This document shows positions 1 to 8,732 of a stretch of DNA of 64,000 nt, piece by piece. The position numbers and the translations under genes were made by a program. This stretch comes from Nitrospira sp. (GTDB taxonomy: Bacteria; Nitrospirota; Nitrospiria; Nitrospirales; Nitrospiraceae): assembly GCA_016788885.1 (NCBI GenBank), contig JAEURX010000036.1, positions 118,303 to 182,302 of the forward strand. Direction: 5' to 3'. The notes under the pieces were generated by a model. The model had not been told where the DNA came from. It searched no databases and saw only the letters and a program-made list of their open reading frames with translations. Numbering within the stretch: position 1 is the stretch's first letter; each line of letters begins with the position of its first letter.

Positions 1-232
1 TGACATTCCGCGCGTCCTGACGCAGCTTGCCACGCATGGCCATGCGCTGCCGGTACAAGACACCACGTTCTTCCTCAGCCGGATTACGTTTTTAGCGACC
101 CCGAAGCCGGGCATGGCGATCTGGCGGGAGCAACTGTTTGTGGTGCTGTCGCGCAATACCCAGCGCGCCAGTTCGTACTTCCATCTGCCGTCCGAACAGG
201 TAGTTGAAATCGGGCTGGTGCTCGAGATTTGA
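1..232 (+). CDS. kup: Kup-family potassium uptake protein, C-terminal end (partial)
   Basis: The open frame enters from the left edge (first full codon at position 2) and stops at TGA 230-232, giving 76 residues. The text has the features of the cytoplasmic tail of Kup/KUP potassium-proton symporters: a conserved 'TTFFLSR' stretch, a 'WREQLFVVLSRN' block, then 'YFHLP..QVVEIG' close to the C-terminus. In the complete protein about twelve membrane helices precede this domain and import K+ together with protons. Only the tail is visible, so length, start and promoter cannot be judged. No terminator-like hairpin is obvious directly after the stop. The match to the Kup tail is good, but the assignment rests on about 75 residues. 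Confidence 0.85.
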   Translation, partial: DIPRVLTQLATHGHALPVQDTTFFLSRITFLATPKPGMAIWREQLFVVLSRNTQRASSYFHLPSEQVVEIGLVLEI

Positions 233-642
233 TCGCATCATTGAATGGAAAGTTCCGGCCGCTGGCAGTGAGTTGAAAAAGGGTTGCTGTATCACTTTAG
301 ATAACAGCGCTCAGCTCTTCAGATACGACATTTCGTTTTGCGCCTCTTTCTCAAAAATGCAGGTATTTCACATCCTCGCACAAAATAACTAAAGACCGCT
401 CACTTCGTTTCCGGTATAGCATTTGCTGCTGATTATTTGATCCAGAGCCTCGGCTGCGCATTATGATTCGCGCTTTTTGACTCAGGTACGGTGGGCTCGA
501 AGTATACCGCATCGGGCACACCTCACAATGTTCAGAGCATGGGAAACGGAGTATGATGCGCCTCAAGCATCTCCATGGTAAGCAGGGTTTCGTACGCGAC
601 ACTTAAATGGGCCAGGTCTTGCGATCTCCATCGGAGACTTGC
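233..642. other. AT-richer intergenic leader before the accessory block
   Basis: These 410 bases separate kup from the accessory genes and are visibly richer in A/T than the surrounding genes. I see no convincing coding frame with a ribosome-binding site, no tRNA and no direct repeat array. The change of base composition marks the left border of a probably acquired block. A TTGACT at 477-482 lies upstream of a TATACC at 503-508, but the spacing of 20 is too long for a good sigma-70 promoter. Confidence 0.5.
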
Positions 643-2628
643 ATGAAACCACACGCCTTTGTCGCCATGCCGTTCGGCGTGAAAACAGACCGTGAAGGAA
701 ACGAGATCGATTTCAACCGGGTCTATGCAGAGCTGATCAAACCTGCTCTGGAAGCAGCTGACCTCGAACCCTTCCGGGCCGACCAGGAAATACGTGCCGG
801 CGACATTCGCACCGACATGTTCCAAGAGCTCCTAATCGCCGACCTCGTGGTGGCCGACCTCACGTTGGACAATCCCAATGTCTGGTATGAATTAGGCGTG
901 CGTCATGCCCTACGAGCCCGCTGCGTTGTCCTGATCTGCGGTGGGCGAGTGACGACTGCGTTCGATCTCTACACGGATCGCAAACTCCGCTACAGCATTA
1001 AGAACCAAGGACCAGATCCCGCGACAGTGGAACAGGACCAAAAAAACCTAACCACTATCATCAGGGCCACGAGGGAATCGTGGCATGGCCGCAAGATAAG
1101 CCCCGTCTATCAACTCATGCCAAATCTCCAGGAGCCGGACTGGAAGTCGCTCCGCATCGGTAACGTGCAGGAATTCTGGCAACAACATGAGGCATGGGAA
1201 GACCGCATCACGCTGGCGAGAAAAGCCGGACAGATCGGTGACGTGTTGGTCCTGGCGGATGAGGCGCCGATCGCGGCGTTTCGCGCCGAAGCGTGGATCA
1301 AAGCTGGAGAAACGTTGCGTAAAGCCGAACGATTCGGCTTTGCGTTGGAACAGCTCGAACGAGGCTTGGCGGTCGAACCGCACCATCCTACAGGTTTGCG
1401 CGAGTTGGGTATCTGCCTGCAACGCCTGGCTGTGGCCGGTCGGTCTGGCCATTCATCGGACCGTGCGCGCGCACACTACCAAAAAACCTTGGAGCTCTAT
1501 CCGCGAGACCCCGAAACCTGGGCCTTGCTCGGTCGAGTCGATAAGGATGCCTGGATCGCCGCCTGGCGTCGCCCCGGCAGCAGCCCGAAGCAGATGCAAG
1601 AAGAAGCGGCCTACGAAGATGCCCTCCTGCGTGGCGCCATCGACAGCTATGCGACCGCCTATCGCAGTAACCCCGGTCATTACTATTCAGGCATCAACGC
1701 GCTGACCTTGATGCACCTCTATCGCCACCTTACTATCAACGATCCGCGCTACGACGGTGAAATGGATACCATGGCCGGGGCTGTCCGATTTGCCGCTGAG
1801 TCCGAGCTGAACGAAGAACAGCGCTTCTGGTCCCACATGACCTTGGGCGATCTGGAGGTGCTGGTCGGTACGCCGGAGTCGGCACAAGCCGCCTATAAGG
1901 AAGCCATTGCGAAAAATGATAGAGATTGGTTTGCGCTCAATTCCAGTCGCCTCCAGCTGCAACTGCTCAAAGACCTGGGCTTCCGTCCGGAAAACGTCGA
2001 TGCCGCCATCGCCACCTTCGACCGCGCATTGCAAAAGCTCAGACGGCCTGAAGACCATTGGCAGCCAGGCCAGGTGTTGCTGTTCAGCGGTCACATGATC
2101 GACGCGCCAGATCGCCCTAACAAGCGTTTTCCAGCGGAGAAAGAGTCGGTCGCGGCCACGAAAATCGCCGAAGCATTAGATCAACTGGGCGCCGGACCTG
2201 AAGACCTCGCCTTGGCCCAAGGCGCCAGCGGCGGGGACTTGTTATTTCTGGAGGCCTGTCGACAACGAAACGTGCGGGTGCAACTCTTGCTGCCGCTCCC
2301 GGAGCCGGAATTCATCCAGCGCTCGATCCTGCCTTCTGTCGATGGCGCAAAATGGCGGGATCGATTTTATTCACTCAAGGCCAACCTTGAAAACGAGCCT
2401 CGCATCATGCCGGACGAACTCGGGCCTCTACCCGACGGCGTGAATCCGTTCGAACGCTGCAATCTGTGGCTGCTCTACACCGCCCTGTCCTATGGGATCA
2501 ACAAGGTGCGATTCATCTGCCTGTGGGACGGCGGAGGCGGCGACGGACCTGGGGGCACCGCGCACATGTATGAAGAAGTGAAGCGGAGGACGGGACAGGT
2601 GACGTGGATCGATAGCAGGACGCTCTAG
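643..2628 (+). CDS. Deoxyribosyltransferase-like / TPR / Rossmann-like three-domain protein
   Basis: 661 residues. The start is ATG 643, since GGAG at 633-636 lies six bases upstream; the in-frame ATG at 607 lacks such a site. Residues 1-140 carry 'FVAMPFG' (6-12), 'RADQEIRAGDI', 'VADLT' and 'NPNVWYELG' with Glu83. This is the signature of nucleoside 2-deoxyribosyltransferase-like domains found in bacterial conflict proteins. Residues about 190-490 are helical TPR-like repeats resembling the TPR/DUF4071 proteins. The C-terminal 170 residues contain 'GASGGDLLFLEAC' (from 527) and a following 'LLLPLPEPEF', which I read as a Rossmann/SLOG-like fold that may bind a nucleotide ligand. No signal peptide or membrane helix is seen, so it should be cytosolic. 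It precedes a patatin and a TIR-receiver gene on the same strand. A sensor-plus-effector role is inference. Confidence 0.75.
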   Translation: MKPHAFVAMPFGVKTDREGNEIDFNRVYAELIKPALEAADLEPFRADQEIRAGDIRTDMFQELLIADLVVADLTLDNPNVWYELGVRHALRARCVVLICGGRVTTAFDLYTDRKLRYSIKNQGPDPATVEQDQKNLTTIIRATRESWHGRKISPVYQLMPNLQEPDWKSLRIGNVQEFWQQHEAWEDRITLARKAGQIGDVLVLADEAPIAAFRAEAWIKAGETLRKAERFGFALEQLERGLAVEPHHPTGLRELGICLQRLAVAGRSGHSSDRARAHYQKTLELYPRDPETWALLGRVDKDAWIAAWRRPGSSPKQMQEEAAYEDALLRGAIDSYATAYRSNPGHYYSGINALTLMHLYRHLTINDPRYDGEMDTMAGAVRFAAESELNEEQRFWSHMTLGDLEVLVGTPESAQAAYKEAIAKNDRDWFALNSSRLQLQLLKDLGFRPENVDAAIATFDRALQKLRRPEDHWQPGQVLLFSGHMIDAPDRPNKRFPAEKESVAATKIAEALDQLGAGPEDLALAQGASGGDLLFLEACRQRNVRVQLLLPLPEPEFIQRSILPSVDGAKWRDRFYSLKANLENEPRIMPDELGPLPDGVNPFERCNLWLLYTALSYGINKVRFICLWDGGGGDGPGGTAHMYEEVKRRTGQVTWIDSRTL

Positions 2629-2752
2629 GATGCACTACCGGAGCGGTGAATTCAGCAGAGCCTATTCTGAAACCAAAGCCTCAAATCGCAGCAGCGAAGA
2701 GGCAGTTCGGTCACGATAGTGAACGCACTAAGACGATGAAACCTTTCCGCTA

Positions 2753-2788
2753 ACAAGTCCGACACTGTGCTCGGGCTTGTCGATTTTG
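2753..2788 (+). terminator. Hairpin with short T run between accessory genes 1 and 2
   Basis: ACAAGTCCGA (2753-2762) pairs with TCGGGCTTGT (2771-2780) in RNA, giving a ten-base-pair stem with one G-U pair and an eight-base loop. CGATTTT follows. It may be a terminator or attenuator after the 643-2628 gene. If so, the downstream patatin would need its own promoter or readthrough. Confidence 0.45.
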
Positions 2789-2886
2789 GCGGATGCGTGA
2801 GAGCGGCACCCGACGCCCTCATGGATGCGGAAAATAAATAGAGGACGAGCAGGGGTTATTCATTCTTGCAAGCGCGAGGAGGCAAA

Positions 2887-4065
2887 ATGAATGAGCAATT
2901 GCTGGCAGGCCTGCAGCCTACCGGCCCCAAAAAAATCCTTGCCTGCGACGGCGGGGGAATCCTCGGACTAATGACGGTGGAAATTCTTGCCAAGCTGGAG
3001 GGAGACCTTCGCGCGAAACTCGCCAAACCAGATCTCGTCTTGGCTGACTGGTTCGACTTCGTCTGCGGGACCAGCACCGGCGCCATCATCGCCGCCAGCA
3101 TTTCGGCCGGCATGTCCATGGAACAAATCCGTGCGTTTTACGTCGACAGCGGTGAGCAGATGTTCGACAAGGCATTCGTCTTAAAGCGGCTTCGTTATAG
3201 CTACAACGATGAGCCGTTGGCTGCAAAACTGCGCGCAGAACTCAACCGGGCGCTGGGGTATCCCGACGGCGCGCCCCCTGCCACGCTCGGCGATGCGGGC
3301 TTGCGAACTCTGCTCATGATGGTATTACGCAACCACAGCACCGATTCGCCCTGGCCGATCTGGAACCATCCTGAGGCCAAGTACAACCAGCGCGATCGGA
3401 AGGACTGCAATCTCAACTTGCCGCTCTGGCAGTTGGTGCGCGCCAGCACCGCAGCCCCCACATTCTTCCCGCCTGAGGTTGTCACGTTCGCCCCAGGCAC
3501 GCCAAGCGAATACCAGTTCGTCTTCGTCGACGGCGGCGTGACCACGTACAACAACCCGGCATTCTTGGCTTTCCAGATGGCGACGGCAGCCCCATACCGA
3601 CTCAATTGGCCCACGGGAACGGACAAGCTCTTAATAGTTTCCGTCGGAACCGGCTGTGCCGCCAACGCGCGCCTCAATCTGCAAGCAGATGACCTCTGGC
3701 TAGGTGATCACGTGAAGAATGTCCCGCGTGCCCTCATGAATGCGGCCTGCGCCGGCTGGGACATGGCCTGCCGCATGTTGGGTGATTGCCGTTTTGGCGC
3801 GCCGCTCGATCGCGAAATTGGAGACATGGTGCTAGCTCCCGGCACGACCCCTTTAAATTGGACCGGTGCGAAACAATTCACTTATGTTCGGTATGATCCG
3901 GACGTGAGCCCAACAGGCTTGAAAACCCTAGGGGTGGTGAATATTCAGGCCGAGGCCGTGCAGGCCATGGATTCGGTTGAACACATCCGAGACATCCAGC
4001 GTGTTGGGGCCACGTACGCCAAGCAGAGCGTGAGCACAGACCATCTGCATCCCTTCTTAGTCTGA
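2887..4065 (+). CDS. Patatin-like phospholipase (CapV-like)
   Basis: 392 residues. Start ATG 2887 has a near-perfect site GAGGAGG at 2876-2882; an upstream in-frame TTG at 2866 does not. The patatin fold is clear: the oxyanion-hole motif 'DGGGILGL' at 21-28, the nucleophile elbow 'GTSTG' with Ser63, and the catalytic Asp215 in 'VDGGV'. The full Ser-Asp dyad is therefore present and the protein should hydrolyse acyl esters of membrane lipids. There is no signal peptide. Related soluble patatins such as CapV act as membrane-degrading effectors in CBASS anti-phage systems and are switched on by a nucleotide signal. Here no cyclase gene is visible; the neighbours are a deoxyribosyltransferase-like TPR protein and a TIR-receiver protein. 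An ordinary lipid-turnover role is the main alternative. Confidence 0.88.
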   Translation: MNEQLLAGLQPTGPKKILACDGGGILGLMTVEILAKLEGDLRAKLAKPDLVLADWFDFVCGTSTGAIIAASISAGMSMEQIRAFYVDSGEQMFDKAFVLKRLRYSYNDEPLAAKLRAELNRALGYPDGAPPATLGDAGLRTLLMMVLRNHSTDSPWPIWNHPEAKYNQRDRKDCNLNLPLWQLVRASTAAPTFFPPEVVTFAPGTPSEYQFVFVDGGVTTYNNPAFLAFQMATAAPYRLNWPTGTDKLLIVSVGTGCAANARLNLQADDLWLGDHVKNVPRALMNAACAGWDMACRMLGDCRFGAPLDREIGDMVLAPGTTPLNWTGAKQFTYVRYDPDVSPTGLKTLGVVNIQAEAVQAMDSVEHIRDIQRVGATYAKQSVSTDHLHPFLV

Positions 4066-4092
4066 GAAGTCTAATCGTGGAGCAATACAGAC

Positions 4093-5181
4093 ATGGAACC
4101 CGTCAATTTATTCTACAGCTATGCCCACGAGGATGAATCACTGCGAGACGAACTGGCCGGCCATCTGAAGATCATGGAACGGCGCAACGTCATTCGCTCG
4201 TGGCATGACCGACGTATTGTCCCGGGACAGAAGTGGGATACAGAGATCGATACCCAGCTAGAGAGTGCAGAGCTTGTGTTACTCCTGATCAGCGCAGACT
4301 TCATTAACTCCGACTACATCTGGGGATATGAACTTGAGGTAGCCTTGAAGCGCCACCAAGACGGACAAGCGAGCGTGGTGCCAGTTATGCTCCGCTCAGT
4401 GGATATCACCGACGCACCTTTCGCGGCCTTGCAAGGCTTGCCGTCAGACCTGCGACCCGTGACGTCTTGGCCCAATCGAGATGAAGCGTGGACGGATGTC
4501 GCCAAAGGTATCCGGAATACCGTAGGAAAGATTCAGGCTGGATCGATTCATGTTGCCCTATCGACTCCCATTCAGAAGACATCTGTGGGAGACATAACAG
4601 GCAGGTCGACCGGCCTTATCACAAAAGCAGGCTCGCAGAGTCTCTCGGAACGCGGTTCCGACCCAATCGTGGATCGAATCATCACAGGATTCTCAGATCG
4701 GATTACAGAGGCGGCTATAGCTCGTGGGGCTCACGATATTGATTCTGGCAAGGCCAAACAAAATGCGCTCTCATTAATCAATGCTACAAATCAAAAGCGT
4801 ATCCTCTGGGTCGATGACCGTCCCGACAACAATCGATTTGAAACCGCCGCTTTGGCCAAACTCCAAATCGAGGTCGTAGCTGTAACCAGCACAAAGGGTG
4901 CGCTCGCACGCCTGGACAAAGACCCAGAACCGTTCGACTTGGTGCTGTCAGACTGGCAACGACCGGAGCTTCATCTTGATACGGTAAGCGCAGGGATTCA
5001 TCTACTTCGTCAATTACGAAAACGCCACCTCACTGTACCGGTCGTGTTCTATCACGGAAGTTTCGATGAACGGGAACGAGTATTGCGGCGGCAGCAAGCC
5101 GTGCATGAAGGCGCATTCGGCGAAGCCGTCATGCCGGATGAATTGTTCAGCTTGATCGCCGCCGCACTTGGAGTGGAGTGA
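4093..5181 (+). CDS. TIR domain-receiver domain fusion protein
   Basis: 362 residues. ATG 4093 has GGAG at 4079-4082, 28 bases after the patatin stop. Residues 1-145 form a TIR-like domain: it opens with 'LFYSYAHEDE', continues with 'WHDRRIVPG' and 'LLLISADFINSDY', and has Glu80 in 'WGYELEVALKR' at the place of the catalytic glutamate of NAD-cleaving TIR domains. A poorly conserved linker of about 85 residues follows. Residues 234-362 look like a response-regulator receiver: 'ILWVDD' with Asp241/Asp242 and a candidate phospho-acceptor Asp287 in 'LVLSDW'. The conserved Lys of receivers is not evident, so phosphorylation is uncertain. Base composition looks less G/C-rich than in housekeeping neighbours. 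Likely a cytosolic effector acting with the two preceding genes; NADase activity is inferred, not shown. Confidence 0.82.
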   Translation: MEPVNLFYSYAHEDESLRDELAGHLKIMERRNVIRSWHDRRIVPGQKWDTEIDTQLESAELVLLLISADFINSDYIWGYELEVALKRHQDGQASVVPVMLRSVDITDAPFAALQGLPSDLRPVTSWPNRDEAWTDVAKGIRNTVGKIQAGSIHVALSTPIQKTSVGDITGRSTGLITKAGSQSLSERGSDPIVDRIITGFSDRITEAAIARGAHDIDSGKAKQNALSLINATNQKRILWVDDRPDNNRFETAALAKLQIEVVAVTSTKGALARLDKDPEPFDLVLSDWQRPELHLDTVSAGIHLLRQLRKRHLTVPVVFYHGSFDERERVLRRQQAVHEGAFGEAVMPDELFSLIAAALGVE

Positions 5182-5196
5182 CCTGCACCACATTTC

Positions 5197-5661
5197 TTAG
5201 ACACCGTGCCCGAATTCCACCTGCCGCCAGGCTTCGTAAAGCACCACCGCCACCGAATTAGACAAGTTCAAGCTACGGCTACCGGACACCATCGGCACGC
5301 GAATACGTTGCTGATCGCAGACGCTCCCGAGAATCTCGGCCGGCAGGCCACGGCTTTCCGGACCGAACACAAACACATCCCCCTCAGCGTAGCGCACGAG
5401 ATCGTATCGCTGCCTGCCCTTGGTGGAGACGGCGAACAGCCTCCGGTCAGCGAAGCGTTCGAGACAGATCTCCCAGGTTTCATGCACCGTGAGCGTGGCG
5501 AATTCGTGGTAGTCGAGCCCCGCCCGCAAGAGTTGCTTGTCTTCCAGCGTAAAGCCCAGCGGCTTCACGAGATGCAATCGAGCCCCGGTATTGGCACAGA
5601 GCCTGATGATGTTGCCGGTGTTCGGAGGAATTTCCGGTTGGTACAAGATGACATCAAACAT
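5197..5661 (-). CDS. trmL: tRNA (cytidine(34)-2'-O)-methyltransferase TrmL
   Basis: 154 residues, the usual length of TrmL. It is a SPOUT-class enzyme that methylates the 2'-hydroxyl of the wobble base in tRNA-Leu isoacceptors using S-adenosylmethionine. The knot motifs are all visible: 'QPEIPPNTGNIIRLCANTG' near the N-terminus, 'FGPESRGLP' in the middle and 'SRSLNLSNSVAVVLYEA' near the end. It converges with the TIR-receiver gene, with only 15 bases between stops and no clear terminator, so this point is the right border of the accessory block. The alternative of another small SpoU enzyme is unlikely given the length and N-terminal motif. Confidence 0.95.
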   Translation of the reverse strand: MFDVILYQPEIPPNTGNIIRLCANTGARLHLVKPLGFTLEDKQLLRAGLDYHEFATLTVHETWEICLERFADRRLFAVSTKGRQRYDLVRYAEGDVFVFGPESRGLPAEILGSVCDQQRIRVPMVSGSRSLNLSNSVAVVLYEAWRQVEFGHGV

Positions 5662-5759
5662 GATGGCAGGAGGATCGATTGAGGTGCGATCAGCAGAAGC
5701 GACTGGAAGGGGTAGCCGACCGGTCGCCCAGACGAACCACCCTTCCAGCCATTCGGTGA

Positions 5760-6218
5760 TCAGGAACGGAAGGCCTGCACATCACCCGATTTGCGCAGCA
5801 TCTTATTCACTTCATCGAGATGCAGTTCCTCACCCACGATCATCTCTCGAGCAAACTCTTCCAATAAGACGGACTTGCCCTCCGCCAGCTTCAGCAGTTC
5901 GTAATAGGAGGCCACGGCCGCTTTCTCATGCTCCAGGCTCTCTCGCAGAATATCGCCGACATCGTGTTGTTCCGTTTCCAGCAATGTCCCGATTTTCAGC
6001 GAAGGATGTCCGCCCAGCAACGTCACCAGTTCCCCGGCTTTGTGCGCATGGGCCAGGCTCTCATCCGCATTGCCCTTCAGCCACGACACGATCGGAATCC
6101 GGTTGTACCCATAGATCATGAGCGCATAGTGCGTGTACCGCACGACCCCGGCCAACTCCAGCTCCATGATCCGGTTGAGAATTGCTACGGCGCGCTGCGT
6201 GTCTTGTTCGTTCATCAT
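5760..6218 (-). CDS. Bacterioferritin-like (ferritin-fold) protein
   Basis: 152 residues, with two adjacent ATG codons at 6218 and 6215 behind GGAG; either could be used. The chain is a four-helix ferritin-like bundle with acidic/histidine pairs: 'ELELAGVVRYTHY', 'ADESLAHAHKAGE', 'LEHEKAAVASYYE' and 'GEELHLDEV'. Such proteins oxidise and store iron. Aligned on the first His of 'AHAHK', the glutamate of the second pair is displaced by one residue and the residue matching the haem-ligand Met is Leu. The protein therefore probably binds no haem, and its ferroxidase centre may be atypical. It sits alone between trmL and ychF on the same strand. The family call is firm; the iron-storage role is inferred. 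Confidence 0.85.
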   Translation of the reverse strand: MMNEQDTQRAVAILNRIMELELAGVVRYTHYALMIYGYNRIPIVSWLKGNADESLAHAHKAGELVTLLGGHPSLKIGTLLETEQHDVGDILRESLEHEKAAVASYYELLKLAEGKSVLLEEFAREMIVGEELHLDEVNKMLRKSGDVQAFRS

Positions 6219-6272
6219 CGGTCTCCAAATCAGACAAACATTCCTGCCTCAGAACATGGTCTTCACACCGGG

Positions 6273-7364
6273 CTATACGTTGAAACGGAAGTGCATCACA
6301 TCGCCGTCCCGGACGACGTATTCCTTCCCTTCCAACCGCATCTTGCCTTTTTCCTTCGCCCCCGTCTCGCCCTTGCAGGCGATATAGTCGTCATACCCGA
6401 TCACTTCCGCGCGAATAAACCCCTTTTCAAAATCACCATGAATCACACCGGCAGCCTGTGGCGCGGTGTCGCCGATATGAATGGTCCAGGCGCGCACTTC
6501 TTTCACGCCTGCCGTAAAGTACGTTTGAAGCCCGAGCAGTTGATAGGCCGCGCGGATCAGGCGATTCAACCCCGGCTCCTTCATCCCGATGTCGGCCAGG
6601 AACTCCTGTTTTTCTTCGTCTGACAACACCGCGATTTCAGATTCCAGGGCCGCGCAAATCGCTACCACCGGCGCCCCTTCTCGTGCGGCAAATTCTTCCA
6701 CGCGGGTCAGCAGCGGATTGTTGGTGAAGCCCTTTTCCGACACATTGGCCACGTACATCACCGGTTTCATCGTCAGCAGGCAGAGCGGCTTCAACAAGGC
6801 CCGCTGCGCCGGATCCAGCTTCATCGTCCGCGCCGGTTTGCCCTCATTCAGACAAGCCGCCACCTGTATGAGTAGATCGCCAAGCTTTGCCGCATCTTTG
6901 TCTCCCGAGCGGACAAGTTTCACATTCCGCTCTTGCGCCTTTTCGACTGTGGTGAGGTCGGCCAGCGCGAGCTCCGTCACGATGGTCGCAATATCGGAAA
7001 TCGGATCGACCTTGCCGGCCACATGCACGACATTGTCGTCTTCGAAACAGCGGACCACGTTCACGATCCCGTCGGTTTCACGAATGTTCGCAAGAAACTG
7101 GTTGCCCAGCCCTTCCCCTTTCGAGGCTCCGGCCACCAACCCGGCGATATCCACGAACTCGGTCGTGGCGTACTGCATCCGTTGCGGCTTGACGATATCG
7201 GCCAGCGCCTGCATCCGCCCATCCGGCACTTCGACGATGCCGATATTCGGCTCGATCGTGCAGAACGGATAATTTTCGGCTGCAATCCCCGATTTGGTCA
7301 GCGCATTAAAGAGGGTGGACTTGCCCACATTCGGCAGCCCGACGATTCCACATTTCACACTCAT
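6273..7364 (-). CDS. ychF: YchF, ribosome-associated Obg-family ATPase
   Basis: 363 residues, the standard YchF length. ATG 7364 is preceded by AGGAAGGG; the frame is open further upstream, but that extension has no family resemblance. The P-loop '[15 protein letters not shown]', switch '[11 protein letters not shown]' and '[16 protein letters not shown]' are typical of YchF. The protein prefers ATP to GTP and has a coiled-coil insertion and a C-terminal TGS domain, here ending 'VMHFRFNV'. It associates with ribosomes and is linked to stress responses and translational fidelity. It is followed by the ferritin-like gene, separated by 54 bases. Confidence 0.97.
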   Translation of the reverse strand: MSVKCGIVGLPNVGKSTLFNALTKSGIAAENYPFCTIEPNIGIVEVPDGRMQALADIVKPQRMQYATTEFVDIAGLVAGASKGEGLGNQFLANIRETDGIVNVVRCFEDDNVVHVAGKVDPISDIATIVTELALADLTTVEKAQERNVKLVRSGDKDAAKLGDLLIQVAACLNEGKPARTMKLDPAQRALLKPLCLLTMKPVMYVANVSEKGFTNNPLLTRVEEFAAREGAPVVAICAALESEIAVLSDEEKQEFLADIGMKEPGLNRLIRAAYQLLGLQTYFTAGVKEVRAWTIHIGDTAPQAAGVIHGDFEKGFIRAEVIGYDDYIACKGETGAKEKGKMRLEGKEYVVRDGDVMHFRFNV

Positions 7365-7670
7365 GACGATCCCTTCCTGATCATGGCTCTGTTGATTCGG
7401 TCCGCCGTCCCTACGCCCTCTGATGGAGATGAATGCGTGAACCGAAGAGGCGCATTCTACGTGTTCAAGGCTGGCGCGGTCCACTCCCATTCGCTCCAGT
7501 GGAAGCGGCCAGGCCGCCGCCTGACATTCGAGGTCTCAGTTGTCTTCGTGGAAATGAGGGGAAGCTGAAGGAGAATATCGCCATGCCGGAACGTGACGTA
7601 GAGATCACGGGCATGGTGTTGCTGAACATGCAGCCGGCTGAGGCCGGAGCTTACGTGAACAGTGTCTTGC
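7365..7670. other. Intergenic region, possible short ORF
   Basis: 306 bases between the starts/stops of ychF and the GH20-like gene. No RNA gene or repeat was recognised. The only coding hint is an ATG at 7583 on the plus strand behind AAGGAG (7567-7572). It would encode 59 residues, but its second half runs antisense through the end of the GH20-like gene, so I did not call it a gene. Confidence 0.4.
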
Positions 7671-8732
7671 TTAGCCCTTTCCCTCCGAGGCGCCAACCGG
7701 GGCCGGCATGGGCGGCACGACCGCATCGGGGTTGCGGAAGAGCGCTCCCGATGCCTGGATGATCCAACTGACCAGGTCGGAGTCGTTCTGTTGCACATGC
7801 GTCCCGGTGGTGGCCATCAAGCCATAGACATGGCGGGACAAGGCATACCGGCTAAAATTGCGCGTGGTGACCTCCCGTTTCCAGGTCGCGCCGATCACGC
7901 GAAATCCTTCTCCTTGCATCACGGCTATCGAAGGGAACTGTACCGCTTCTTCGCCATAGTGCCATTCACACATCACAATATCGCGCGGCAGTTGCTGACG
8001 AAGCGGCTTGCCGTACCCGTCGGCCACGCCGTGAAGATACCGGGGCGGGATTCCCGGAAACTCGGTCGGACTCAGGAGCATGTCGGCCCACATCCACGTC
8101 GCGACTCCTTTGGCCGTCAGATAGGCATGCAGCCGCCGTACATCCTGCACGAATAATTCTGCGGGAATCATGACCTCCCCCAACTTCAGCCACTTTGACA
8201 CTTGCCCCACCGTCCATCCGAACGCCTCATCATGCCCGATATGAATCGCCTTGGGATGCAGCGCCTCGATCACCTCGTCGAGGAACGCAAACACCACGGT
8301 ATAGGTCGCGTCCTTCCGGGGATCGTACGACACGGTATTGAACATCAGATGCGGCTGCCGTTTTTGAAAGAACTGCTCCTGATGTGTGAGCAGTTTGACC
8401 TCGGGAATGACCTCCAACCCGTGCGCACGCGCATAGGCGACCCACGAAAGAAACTCCGCTTTGCTCCATGCCCCCTTCGCCGGCTTCCAGGGCGCCCGTT
8501 CAAACTGAACACCATCCGTCAACAGCACTTGAATTGCCGTGAATCCCGCGGCCTGTGCCTCATTCACCAATCCGCGGGCGCGTTCCAGCGGCACAGCCCC
8601 GGCCAAGACGACATGCATGATCCGCATCGTTTCTTCACCGGCTCCTGACGAGGACTCTGCCGCCGCATATCCCGATCCGACACCGGCCCAGAGGGCCACC
8701 AACACACATACGAGCCCGCCAACTCGGCTCAT
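7671..8732 (-). CDS. Secreted glycoside hydrolase family 20-like protein
   Basis: 353 residues. Start ATG 8732 follows GAGGAGGG. Residues 1-25 are a Sec signal peptide ending 'GYAAAES'. The rest reads as a TIM barrel with 'HIGHDE' at 164-169; Asp168-Glu169 match the catalytic pair of family 20 beta-N-acetylhexosaminidases, in which the substrate acetamido group assists cleavage. Other barrel features are 'EVIPEVKLLTHQE' and 'MWADMLL'. The usual N-terminal GH20b domain is missing, making this shorter than classical enzymes. It should act in the periplasm, possibly on cell-wall or exopolysaccharide amino sugars. The substrate cannot be deduced and no sugar transporter is adjacent. Confidence 0.75.
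   Translation of the reverse strand: MSRVGGLVCVLVALWAGVGSGYAAAESSSGAGEETMRIMHVVLAGAVPLERARGLVNEAQAAGFTAIQVLLTDGVQFERAPWKPAKGAWSKAEFLSWVAYARAHGLEVIPEVKLLTHQEQFFQKRQPHLMFNTVSYDPRKDATYTVVFAFLDEVIEALHPKAIHIGHDEAFGWTVGQVSKWLKLGEVMIPAELFVQDVRRLHAYLTAKGVATWMWADMLLSPTEFPGIPPRYLHGVADGYGKPLRQQLPRDIVMCEWHYGEEAVQFPSIAVMQGEGFRVIGATWKREVTTRNFSRYALSRHVYGLMATTGTHVQQNDSDLVSWIIQASGALFRNPDAVVPPMPAPVGASEGKG

Noticed and set aside
477..508. Sigma-70 promoter before the accessory block
   Set aside because: The -35-like TTGACT and -10-like TATACC are 20 bases apart, too far for a convincing promoter.
5206..5682. 158-codon plus-strand frame
   Set aside because: It is antisense to trmL, which is a clear full-length enzyme.
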